Shown: positions 1-7,697 of the stretch, piece by piece
How the letters are laid out: each line of letters starts with the position of its first letter
Position numbering within the stretch: position 1 is the stretch's first letter
Source of the DNA: an uncultured Saprospiraceae bacterium
GTDB lineage: Bacteria > Bacteroidota > Bacteroidia > Chitinophagales > Saprospiraceae
Direction of reading: 5' to 3'
Length of the DNA stretch: 64,000 nt
NCBI GenBank assembly: GCA_937995755.1
Contig: CALKJD010000002.1
Span: 60,064-124,063, forward strand
Program-made: the position numbers and the translations under genes
The notes under the pieces: generated by a model
The model's database searches: none
What the model saw: only the letters and a program-made list of their open reading frames with translations
What the model was told of the DNA's origin: nothing

Positions 1-116
1 GAAATTGATATTAGTATATATACTAGGTATAACAAAATCAATGCCTTTTTACGCTACCGTCATTAATATTGACAATCTAGAGTAAATGCAACTTGATCTG
101 TGTGGTATAATCTTGT

Positions 117-1520
117 CTACTCCAAACCGTATTTGTCTATGAGATAAATAAGACTAGTCATGGCCGCGGCACCTAGCTCTAACTCTCTTTTATTGACAGC
201 GTCAATTCTATCTATATCTGTGTGGTGGTAATCAAAATATCGTTGCGAGTCAGGCCTTAGTCCAATAAGTAAGCCTTTCTGCGATTTAAGTGGTCCTATA
301 TCTGCACCAGACCCTCCAGTGCTAAACTGTAGACCATACGACTCGAGTAATGGAAGCCATTGGCTCACATGCTTGTAAAAAGGCTTAAGTACATCTGCAT
401 GACCATCAAAACTAAATCCTCTAGGGACAAAGCCACCAGCGTCAGACTCTAATGCTGCAAGATGAAATTCGCCTTTCTCATCACTTAGACGAGCGTATTC
501 TCTTCCGCCTGCAAGTCCATTTTCTTCATTTTGAAACATGACACATCTGATCGTTCGTTTAGGCTTATACCCAAGCTCAAGCATAGTACGTATTACTTGT
601 AAACTATGTACACATCCTGCTCCATCATCATGAGCACCAGCACCTACATCCCAACTGTCTAGATGACCACCTACCAATATGATTTCATGTGGAAATTCTG
701 AACCTCTAATCTCACCGATTACACTATGAGAGGTTTTTTCACCCATTGGTTTTGAGTTATTTTTAATAGACACACTTACTTTTCCTTGGACTAAGGTTTT
801 ACTTAAAAGATTGGCATCATTTGTTGATATTGATATAGCCGGTATTTGCTTGACACCTTCTTTATATATGCTAGTGCCAGTATGCGGCACATCATCTTGT
901 CTAGTCGTCATAGATCTTACTAATACCGCTACAGCACCATATGCAGCAGCAGCGGATGCACCATATACACGCTGATCTACTGCGCCACCATATGCATTAA
1001 AGGTTCGTATCTTGGTGGGATCCATAGGTCTATTATAAAATACGATTTTGCCTTTCACCTTTTCAGTACCTAGCGCTTCGACCTCATCTAAGCCCTTTAC
1101 TTCGATGATTTCGGCTTCTAGTACTTTACCATCAGTACCTATCATATTGCCAAGGGATAAGGCGTTGAGTCTTTGTGTATTTGGTGAGGTCATATACACC
1201 TCTTCTTTTTCTCCTCTTTCCCAATAATTGACTTTACACTCTTGAGTCCACACGCTGTCGAAGCCAATAGTTTTCATCTTAGATTCCATGAATACTACTG
1301 CTTTCTCTGAGCCTATAGATCCAGCCAATCTAGCACCTACGTTAGTGGTAAAGTCTGTGAGCCAATCGTAGCATTCTCCGTTAGTAAGAATTTGGTTGTG
1401 AATGTCTTTGATGAATTTAGCGTCTATATCTTGTTGATTACTATCATCTTGGGAGATAAGCATAGTACCAAGGAGACATAGAGCAGAACACAATATGGAT
1501 CGAAGAAAATAACTATTCAT
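117..1520 (-). CDS. Secreted M28 family zinc peptidase (carboxypeptidase Q-like)
   Basis: This is a predicted exported metallopeptidase that trims peptides outside the cytoplasm. The chosen start gives 467 residues and opens with a signal peptide (MNSYFLRS followed by a hydrophobic run to about residue 23). The open frame extends 68 codons upstream, but that part has no signal-like or conserved sequence and I reject it. A protease-associated type insert lies around residues 130-230. The di-zinc ligands of M28 are all visible: GGHLDSW (about 285), HDDGAG (about 293), NEEN (about 330), ESDAGG (about 358) and YHHTD (about 432). This set is what an active M28B/PGCP-like enzyme needs. The gene stands alone on the minus strand, divergent from the next gene. 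The exact substrate cannot be told from sequence. Confidence 0.93.
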   Translation of the reverse strand: MNSYFLRSILCSALCLLGTMLISQDDSNQQDIDAKFIKDIHNQILTNGECYDWLTDFTTNVGARLAGSIGSEKAVVFMESKMKTIGFDSVWTQECKVNYWERGEKEEVYMTSPNTQRLNALSLGNMIGTDGKVLEAEIIEVKGLDEVEALGTEKVKGKIVFYNRPMDPTKIRTFNAYGGAVDQRVYGASAAAAYGAVAVLVRSMTTRQDDVPHTGTSIYKEGVKQIPAISISTNDANLLSKTLVQGKVSVSIKNNSKPMGEKTSHSVIGEIRGSEFPHEIILVGGHLDSWDVGAGAHDDGAGCVHSLQVIRTMLELGYKPKRTIRCVMFQNEENGLAGGREYARLSDEKGEFHLAALESDAGGFVPRGFSFDGHADVLKPFYKHVSQWLPLLESYGLQFSTGGSGADIGPLKSQKGLLIGLRPDSQRYFDYHHTDIDRIDAVNKRELELGAAAMTSLIYLIDKYGLE

Positions 1521-1731
1521 GGTGATTGAGTTTAAAATATATCGTCTGTAATGCCTGCTTCTTTTGGGAAATCGTGCACTACAAATGGCAAATGAATTAC
1601 CAATATTGCAGATATAATGATTGAAATGTAATAATACAATTTCCAAGATAGTTTTTAGTAATACACAGATAGAGGATTGAATTGCAAATATTGTTAGTGT
1701 AAATAATGCTACGACCTCAAACAAAACTCAT

Positions 1732-1739
1732 TACCTTTG
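1732..1739 (+). promoter_or_regulatory. Bacteroidota -7 promoter element TACCTTTG
   Basis: An exact TAnnTTTG match lies immediately before the ATG at 1744. No TTG sits at the usual distance upstream. If it is used, the transcript of the PAP2-like gene would be nearly leaderless. Confidence 0.45.
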
Positions 1740-1743
1740 TAAT

Positions 1744-2415
1744 ATGAATACAACAGCACGTCTTGGCGCTAAATTAATATCTATCATCATGCACCCAATG
1801 TTTATGATGACTTATGTGCTATTGGTATTGTTCAAGTTCAATCCTTACCTATTCGGATTAGCAGGAGATAAAGGTCAAGAGTTGTTTTTGATTACAGTAG
1901 TGATTTTGTCTGTTTTTTTCCCACTGGTAGCAGTGTTGATGATGAAAGCATTAAATATGATAGAGTCGCTCGAAATGAAGAGTAAAGAAGAGCGCGTAGG
2001 GCCACTGATTGTTACAGGTATTTTCTATTTGTGGTTATTTATGAATATTAAGGACAATACTTCAATATCTGAGGTGTTTTCATTTTTTGTGTTGGGATCT
2101 ACGATTGGTTTATTTATTAGCTTTTTTGTTAATAATTTTTCGAAAATAAGTTTGCATTCAGTAGGAATGGGTGGGCTCTTAATGGGCATCTTTTTTATAA
2201 GACAATACTTTACTTATGGTCATGCACAGTTTTCTTTAGGTGGGCTAGGTGCTTATAATATTCATATCAATTTGATTTTAGGCATAGTAATTTTGCTTTG
2301 TGGATTAGTGGCATCTAGCAGACTATTCTTGGGAGCGCATGATACAAGAGATGTTTCAGGTGGTTTTCTTGTGGGAGTATTATCACAGATTATAGCGTTC
2401 AACATCTTTTTTTAG
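1744..2415 (+). CDS. PAP2-like multispanning membrane protein
   Basis: A 223-residue inner-membrane protein with about six hydrophobic segments. It looks related to the PAP2 (type 2 phosphatidic acid phosphatase) superfamily: near residues 193-204 the sequence SRLFLGAHDTRD fits the third PAP2 motif SRx5Hx3D exactly, and KISLHSVGMGG near residue 134 supplies a histidine where the second motif (normally PSGH) would fall. The first motif (Kx6RP) is only partly kept as KEERVGP near residue 82. The family acts on lipid phosphates such as undecaprenyl pyrophosphate; whether this divergent member is catalytic is uncertain. A promoter element sits just before the start, so the upstream ATG is favoured, and KLISIIMHP at its N-terminus looks conserved rather than random. 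Confidence 0.7.
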   Translation: MNTTARLGAKLISIIMHPMFMMTYVLLVLFKFNPYLFGLAGDKGQELFLITVVILSVFFPLVAVLMMKALNMIESLEMKSKEERVGPLIVTGIFYLWLFMNIKDNTSISEVFSFFVLGSTIGLFISFFVNNFSKISLHSVGMGGLLMGIFFIRQYFTYGHAQFSLGGLGAYNIHINLILGIVILLCGLVASSRLFLGAHDTRDVSGGFLVGVLSQIIAFNIFF

Positions 2416-2562
2416 AAGCAATACATAAAAGTCTATAGCAGAATTGGTGTAAAGATCAAGTGCTAGCAGGCCTTACGAATAGTGTGTTTTAGTAAATGTG
2501 CTATACTTAACAAAATAACATTTTCTTAGGAACCTCAGATAGTCTACATTCGTTTTCCAATT

Positions 2563-3006
2563 ATGAAACACACGCTACTACTTTTACTCCTTATAATATC
2601 TGCCAGTCTATCTGCTCAGATGCAGTCCAAAGACAATTGGAATACTTTAGGAATGGTCAATATTTCTACGGAATATGATCAATCATTGGGTATGGAGATT
2701 CAAAAGCCTACCGTAAGTATTATTGCTCAACAATTAGATGGTAAGGAAGTGGAATTGTCTGGTTTCATCATTCCTTTGACAGGTAAGCTAGCGCAAAGTC
2801 ATTTTATGCTATCTAGATACCCTCAGAGTATGTGTTTCTTTTGTGGTAAAGCTGGTCCGGAGACGGCAGCTCAGGTATTTATGAAGGGTGAGAAGAAGGT
2901 TGAATTTACTGAAGAGAAAGTTAGTATAAAAGGGATATTGAGAATCAATGCCACAGACATGAACAACCTTCTGTACACATTGGATCAGGCAGAAGTGATT
3001 AAATAA
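2563..3006 (+). CDS. Secreted DUF3299-like protein, copy 1
   Basis: A 147-residue protein with a clear signal peptide (residues 1-19, ending SLSAQ). The mature part follows the pattern of DUF3299-type proteins: an LSGFIIPL strand near residue 65, then the motif CFFCGKAGPE at residues 91-100. The CxxC pair could bind a metal or act as a redox pair, but no function is established here. The next gene is a paralogue with the same plan 20 bases downstream, so this is a tandem duplication. The pair is followed on the same strand by dinB and then a LolD/FtsX-type ABC pair. From memory, DUF3299 genes sit near such ABC genes in some gammaproteobacterial zinc loci; that link is an inference. Confidence 0.75.
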   Translation: MKHTLLLLLLIISASLSAQMQSKDNWNTLGMVNISTEYDQSLGMEIQKPTVSIIAQQLDGKEVELSGFIIPLTGKLAQSHFMLSRYPQSMCFFCGKAGPETAAQVFMKGEKKVEFTEEKVSIKGILRINATDMNNLLYTLDQAEVIK

Positions 3007-3026
3007 AATCTAGACCATACAGTAAG

Positions 3027-3476
3027 ATGAAATATATAGCTACAATATTATTAGCAATGACGATAATGACTGGATCTGCGCAAGTAGAGAGTCCGTCTAA
3101 AGGTACTTGGAGAACGCTAGGCAAAATTACATTTAAGAAAGTCTATGACGAACTTATGGGCTTCAAAGTGGATATGCCTGTATTTTCAGATCAGATCAAT
3201 GAATTAGAAGGCACAGAGATTACTGTCAAAGGGTATGTGGTTCCTACTGAGGGATATAAGTCTCATAAGGAGTTTATCCTCTCGGCATTTCCATATAACA
3301 TGTGTTTCTTCTGTGGTGGTGCAGGACCAGAGACTGTAATGGAGGTAGAGTCATTAGAGGGCGTTGAGTTTTCGGCAGATCCAATAATACTCAAGGGTAT
3401 ACTTAGGCTCAATGATAAGGATATCAATCACCTGATGTACAAACTAGAGGAGGCGGTAATAGTAGAAGAAGACTAG
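3027..3476 (+). CDS. Secreted DUF3299-like protein, copy 2
   Basis: A 149-residue paralogue of the preceding gene. It has a signal peptide (residues 1-19), a KGYVVPTEG strand near 68-76, and CFFCGGAGPE at residues 93-102. The two copies share the WxTLGK/M start of the mature chain, the SxxPxxMCFFC core and an IxKGILRxN segment near the C-terminus, while the remaining positions differ widely, so the duplication is old. Both copies keep the two cysteines and the GPE triplet, which points to these as functional residues. It is probably cotranscribed with copy 1. Function unknown. Confidence 0.75.
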   Translation: MKYIATILLAMTIMTGSAQVESPSKGTWRTLGKITFKKVYDELMGFKVDMPVFSDQINELEGTEITVKGYVVPTEGYKSHKEFILSAFPYNMCFFCGGAGPETVMEVESLEGVEFSADPIILKGILRLNDKDINHLMYKLEEAVIVEED

Positions 3477-3551
3477 AAGCTACGATGCTCTTTCTATGTT
3501 ATTTGCTTGACTAAGCATTTGCCAGATCTCTTTAGAATAAAACAAACATAA

Positions 3552-4634
3552 TTGTCACATCGTAAAATCATCCACGTAGACATGGACGCTTTCTTTACTT
3601 CGGTAGAGCAAAGGGATAATCCTGCATTGCGAGGAAAACCGATAGCGGTAGGTGGAAGTGGTAGGAGAGGGGTGATCGCAGCAGCGAGTTACGAAGCGCG
3701 CAAGTATGGAGTTAAATCCGCTATGCCAGGTGCTAAGGCCGCACAGCTTTGTCCGCACTTAATATTTGTGCCCCATAGATTTGATGCTTATAGAGAAGTC
3801 TCTAATCAAATAAGAGAAGTATTTTCTGAATATACTGATATAATAGAACCACTATCATTAGATGAAGCGTTTTTGGATGTCACAGAAAATAAGAAAGACC
3901 TCAAGTCTGCCATCAACATTGCCAATCAAATCAGAAGAAAAATCCAAGAACGGACTCAACTTACTGCATCTGCAGGAGTATCTATCAATAAGTTTTTAGC
4001 AAAGATTGCTTCGGATGTAAATAAACCAGATGGTATTACAGTCATACTTCCGGATGAAGTAGAGCCTTTCCTTGAGTCGTTAGATATAGATCGGTTTTTT
4101 GGTGTGGGTAAAGCTACCTCAGCAAAAATGAAAGGAATGGGCATATTTACAGGAGCAGATTTAAAGAAATATAGTCTGATTCAGCTTGCAGAGAAGTTTG
4201 GCAAGTTTGGTAGATATATTTATTACGCCGTAAGAGGTGAAGATAATCGCCCAGTAAAAGCTAATCGTATTAGAAAATCTATCAGTAAAGAGACTACGTA
4301 TAGTACTAACCTAATTGATTATGATGGTGTAAAAGACGCTATATCTCAGTTGTCTATACAACTCCATGCTTCAGCAGATAAAAGAAACATCTTGGGAAGG
4401 ACGATCAATCTAAAACTAAGGTTTGGGGACTTCGAAACACTCACGAGAAGTAAGACCATCAACCACTTTACTAATGAAGCTCAACTGGTTACCCAGTTGT
4501 GCTTGGAATTAATAGAAGAGGTCAATATTGCTGAGCGTGGTGTGAGGTTATTAGGCGTCGGCTTATCTAATCTTAATACAGAGTTGAAAGCGGATTACCA
4601 ATTGAGTTTTGATTTTGGTACTTTGGATCCCTAG
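3552..4634 (+). CDS. dinB: DNA polymerase IV (Y-family translesion polymerase)
   Basis: Pol IV copies past damaged template bases with low fidelity. The 360-residue length is normal for the family. The palm carboxylates are present: D10 and D12 in HVDMDAFF and D104-E105 in SLDEAF. The finger segment YEARKYGVKSAMP and the helix-hairpin-helix part near FFGVGKATSAKMK follow in the expected order, then the little-finger domain. The C-terminus ends without an obvious QLxLF beta-clamp peptide, but YQLSFDF at residues 350-356 is a plausible version. The start is a TTG; the next in-frame ATG lies after HVD and would remove D10, so TTG is required. It sits between two genes pairs that may form a metal system, apparently as an unrelated insertion. 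Confidence 0.97.
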   Translation: MSHRKIIHVDMDAFFTSVEQRDNPALRGKPIAVGGSGRRGVIAAASYEARKYGVKSAMPGAKAAQLCPHLIFVPHRFDAYREVSNQIREVFSEYTDIIEPLSLDEAFLDVTENKKDLKSAINIANQIRRKIQERTQLTASAGVSINKFLAKIASDVNKPDGITVILPDEVEPFLESLDIDRFFGVGKATSAKMKGMGIFTGADLKKYSLIQLAEKFGKFGRYIYYAVRGEDNRPVKANRIRKSISKETTYSTNLIDYDGVKDAISQLSIQLHASADKRNILGRTINLKLRFGDFETLTRSKTINHFTNEAQLVTQLCLELIEEVNIAERGVRLLGVGLSNLNTELKADYQLSFDFGTLDP

Positions 4635-4758
4635 CCTAGTAAATAGTAATAAACATAAGTAAAGGAATTTTATCAAAATAATACGTGGCATTCTTCAGCC
4701 AGAATGGGTATAACAATATTCATCTCCAAGCGTTACTATTTTTAATATCTTTAAGTCT

Positions 4759-5388
4759 ATGATAAATACCCATAATCTATCCTTTCAATATGATACAGGA
4801 TCATTGATATCTTTTCCAGATATCAAATGTGAATCAGGCGATATGATGCTGATACTCGGCCAGTCCGGAGCAGGAAAGACCACTTTACTTCATTTGCTTT
4901 CTGGTCTTATTAGGGCTAAGAGTGGAACCGTGACCATAGCTGATCAAGATCTTTCAAAACTATCAGATAAGCAGTTAGACCATTTTAGAGGCCAGCATAT
5001 AGGCGTGATATTTCAGAAATTCCATTTTATCAAATCTCTAAATGTACTTGAAAATCTTACGATAGCGCAAAAGCTAGCAGGGAAGCCTATAGATGAAAAT
5101 CGGTGTAAGGAATTACTGGAAAATCTACAGATAGGTCATAAAGTACATAATAATATAAATGAGCTGTCGCAAGGTGAAACACAACGTGTAGCTATAGCAA
5201 GAGCCTTGGTTAATAATCCTGCGGTGATACTGGCGGATGAACCTACTTCTGCATTAGATGATGCGAACTGTCAGGCGGTACTAGATCTACTATCGACACA
5301 AGCTAAACAATCTGGAGCGGCGCTGGTAATCGTGACCCACGATAATAGACTAAAGGATATGATAGACAATAAAATTACGATATCATGA
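4759..5388 (+). CDS. ABC transporter ATP-binding protein, LolD/MacB type
   Basis: The nucleotide-binding subunit of an MacB/LolCDE-like ABC system, 209 residues, cytoplasmic. Walker A is GQSGAGKTT at residues 34-42, the Q-loop is FQKFHF, the signature is LSQGETQR near residue 137, and Walker B is VILADEP followed by TSALDD and the H-loop TVTHD-like IVTHD. The signature has Q in place of the usual G at its third position, a change common in this subfamily. It overlaps the permease gene by four bases (ATGA), so the two are translationally coupled and form one unit. Substrate is not shown by the ATPase itself. Confidence 0.92.
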   Translation: MINTHNLSFQYDTGSLISFPDIKCESGDMMLILGQSGAGKTTLLHLLSGLIRAKSGTVTIADQDLSKLSDKQLDHFRGQHIGVIFQKFHFIKSLNVLENLTIAQKLAGKPIDENRCKELLENLQIGHKVHNNINELSQGETQRVAIARALVNNPAVILADEPTSALDDANCQAVLDLLSTQAKQSGAALVIVTHDNRLKDMIDNKITIS

Positions 5389-6644
5389 GCGTATTAAAGT
5401 TAGCCTGGAAAAATATCGTTTCTAATCCTCTTAATTTACTTCTGAGTATAATTCTATTTGGATTGGGTATAGGATTAATATCATTTTTGATGTTGCTCAA
5501 TACACAGCTTTCAGAAAATTTTGAGAAAAATTTAGCGGATATCGATCTTGTAATCGGTGCTAAAGGTAGCCCTCTACAAATGATACTTTGTAGTATGTAT
5601 CACATCGACAACCCTACTGGAAATATTACGGTGGAAGAGGCGAAAGCTTTTCTAAATCCTGGACATCCATTGTTAGAAAAATCGGTGCCACTGAGTCTAG
5701 GAGATAGTTACAAGCGCCATCGTATCGTAGGGACTAACGATGGTATTCTCGAGTTGTATAATGTACAGCTAGATCAAGGGAAAATATGGGAGCAAGACCT
5801 AGATGTTACTATTGGTGCAGGCGTGGCAAGAGCTACTGGATTGAAGATTGGAGATAGTTTTAAAAGTTCTCACGGCTTTGACGATGATGCAGATTTAGCT
5901 CATGACCATAGCGCATTTAAAGTAGTAGGAGTACTCAAACCTAGTGGCTCAGTCGTAGATCAATTAATATTAACTAATCCATCAACGGTGTGGGCCGTAC
6001 ATGATCATGCGGCAGAAGATCATGCAGGACACGATCATGCACACCACAGTCCACCGGTAAGGACCAATGAGGAGCTATTGCAGCATCCTACAAAAGATAT
6101 TACCTCCTTATTAATAAGGTATAAAGACAGAACGAATTATCGTACACTTAGCCTTCCAAGAGCGATTAATGAAAATACCGATATGCAAGCGGCCTCTCCA
6201 CCATACGAAATCAACAAACTATATTCTCTTATAGGTGTAGGTACAGATGCTATACGATGGTTGGCTATACTTATTGCTATGGTATCTGCGATAAGTATAT
6301 TTATATCTCTATATAAATCAATGAAGGAACGTAAGTATGAGTTATCTCTTATCAGAGTGATGGGGGGGAGTAGAGGTACATTGTTTATGCTCATAGTGAT
6401 AGAGGGCATAATCTTAGCTATAATTGGTTACGTAGTAGGAATGGTTATCAGTCATGGAGGTATGGAAATCATGTCTAAGTTTCTGCAATCGAGTTACAGG
6501 TATGACTTTACAGGATGGAGAATGATACCAGGAGATGCTTGGTTATTTTTAGGTTCTCTTATACTTGGTATAGTGGCTGCATTGATACCTGCATATCAAG
6601 CGAGTTATACTGATATTCATAAGACTCTTTCGGAGAAGAATTAA
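5385..6644 (+). CDS. FtsX/MacB-type ABC permease with histidine-rich loop
   Basis: The membrane subunit partnered with the preceding ATPase. It has the FtsX-like plan: one N-terminal transmembrane segment (residues about 18-40), a large periplasmic domain (about 45-280) and three C-terminal segments (about 288-310, 335-360, 385-408). The periplasmic domain contains two histidine/aspartate clusters, around residues 165-177 (DDDADLAHDH) and 205-222 (VHDHAAEDHAGHDHAHH). Such clusters usually bind zinc, copper or nickel, so a metal-related job is plausible, particularly with two CxxC-bearing secreted proteins encoded shortly upstream. Proteins of this fold often move lipoproteins or peptides or act as mechanotransmitters, so transport of the metal itself should not be assumed. 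A strong terminator follows. Confidence 0.88.
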   Translation: MSVLKLAWKNIVSNPLNLLLSIILFGLGIGLISFLMLLNTQLSENFEKNLADIDLVIGAKGSPLQMILCSMYHIDNPTGNITVEEAKAFLNPGHPLLEKSVPLSLGDSYKRHRIVGTNDGILELYNVQLDQGKIWEQDLDVTIGAGVARATGLKIGDSFKSSHGFDDDADLAHDHSAFKVVGVLKPSGSVVDQLILTNPSTVWAVHDHAAEDHAGHDHAHHSPPVRTNEELLQHPTKDITSLLIRYKDRTNYRTLSLPRAINENTDMQAASPPYEINKLYSLIGVGTDAIRWLAILIAMVSAISIFISLYKSMKERKYELSLIRVMGGSRGTLFMLIVIEGIILAIIGYVVGMVISHGGMEIMSKFLQSSYRYDFTGWRMIPGDAWLFLGSLILGIVAALIPAYQASYTDIHKTLSEKN

Positions 6645-6661
6645 TTATAAATACTTATAAA

Positions 6662-6709
6662 TAAAAAAAACTCAAACCCATAGTTGATATTAGGTTTGAG
6701 TTTTTTTTT
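6662..6709. terminator. Bidirectional Rho-independent terminator
   Basis: CTCAAACC (6671-6678) pairs with GGTTTGAG (6693-6700) around a 14-base loop. Nine T follow at 6701-6709, and eight A precede it at 6663-6670, so it can stop transcripts from the ABC operon on plus and from the convergent glucosaminidase gene on minus. Confidence 0.85.
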
Positions 6710-6720
6710 GCGTAGTTGTT

Positions 6721-6876
6721 TTCTTATGTATGTATTATGTCTAATACATGTTAAAACTTGAATATAAAAAGAACCGCATCCAGCAGAACGAAAATACTTA
6801 TTAACAAAGTCATTCTCGAGATTGGTTTATTATCTGCTGGATAACGGCCTTAATTATTACGCCTTGAGAAAGCGTT
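6721..6876 (+). ncRNA. Candidate structured RNA (three hairpins ending in a terminator-like stem)
   Basis: This gene-free stretch holds three inverted repeats in a row. ATGTATTA/TAATACAT (6730-6737 and 6742-6749) makes an 8-bp hairpin with a 4-base loop. ATCCAGCAGA/TCTGCTGGAT (6778-6787 and 6833-6842) is a perfect 10-bp stem enclosing 45 bases, extended by CCG (6774-6776) and CGG (6845-6847). ACGC/GCGT stands just before a T-rich run (TTTTTATTTTTT) that reads as a plus-strand terminator. The order suits a small plus-strand RNA, yet both flanking genes end here (plus from the left, minus from the right), so it could also be part of a 3' untranslated region. I saw no good TAnnTTTG promoter before it. 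Confidence 0.35.
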
Positions 6877-6877
6877 T

Positions 6878-7450
6878 TTATTTTTTGATTAATGTCCTAA
6901 AAGGATCCGCTGAGTGATCGTATTGGGACAGATTGTACTTTTCTATTTTGTTTATCAGTTTGATACTATAACTAATGTCAGTGGCATATCCACATTCTTT
7001 TAGCCCATATGCCCAACCCTTATAATCTGTTCTTTCTAGATCAAATAACTTTCCGTAATGAGCGGAGTACATTAAAAAGTTAGAGTGGTCCACATAACTT
7101 TCTATTGTATTATTGTAAGATCTAAAGCATGACTCTATGAGGTCTCCCTTAGTATTAAAATCATCATCTTCATGATAGTATTTTTTTCCTTGCCAGTAAG
7201 ATTTGCATTTTATGCCAAAGTGATTGTTTGCTCTAGTGGCTAAATCACTCTGACCATAATTAGATTCATGAAGACCTTGAGCTAAAGTAATACTTGCAGG
7301 CACTCCTGATCTGTACATTTCTATTACGGCCAATTCTGCATAAGCGTCTAGATAGTTATAAGCTAACGCTTCAGTAGCATTATACCATGTAAACGAAGTC
7401 AAAGGCACTAGACATGCTACGCATATCATTAATCTTATCGATCTCATCAT
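6878..7450 (-). CDS. Glucosaminidase-domain peptidoglycan hydrolase (FlgJ-like)
   Basis: A 190-residue exported enzyme of the mannosyl-glycoprotein endo-beta-N-acetylglucosaminidase family, which cuts the glycan strands of peptidoglycan. The N-terminus is a signal peptide (MMRSIRLMICVACLVPLTS). The core has the family's catalytic glutamate in ALxxGLHESNYGQS near residues 58-70, followed by NHFGIKC and the RSYNNTIESYVDHSNFL region (kept here only in parts: FRSYNN, ESYVDHSNFL). The domain fills nearly the whole mature protein, so no extra binding module such as LysM is present. It lies alone on the minus strand, convergent with the ABC operon and sharing its terminator. Confidence 0.9.
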   Translation of the reverse strand: MMRSIRLMICVACLVPLTSFTWYNATEALAYNYLDAYAELAVIEMYRSGVPASITLAQGLHESNYGQSDLATRANNHFGIKCKSYWQGKKYYHEDDDFNTKGDLIESCFRSYNNTIESYVDHSNFLMYSAHYGKLFDLERTDYKGWAYGLKECGYATDISYSIKLINKIEKYNLSQYDHSADPFRTLIKK

Positions 7451-7697
7451 TACTAATATAGGTTGGTTTTAACAATTACATTCGCAAAAACTGACAAACA
7501 ATTTTTGCTAGGATACTTATGACTTATTAATAATCAAGTACTATGCCAAAACAGTTCTGTATAATTAAACTTTAAGGCACAACCCGTTGTAATTCAGATG
7601 ATTACGGGTGTAAAATATAAATAATGTTTTTTTGATTCATTTTGGGATAGTATTTGCAGTATATAATATACTACGTACGAAAGAGAAACCATAATTG

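Noticed and set aside
1521..1724. 68-codon N-terminal extension of the M28 peptidase frame
   Set aside because: It has no signal or conserved sequence, while MNSYFLRS at 1520 begins a clear signal peptide.
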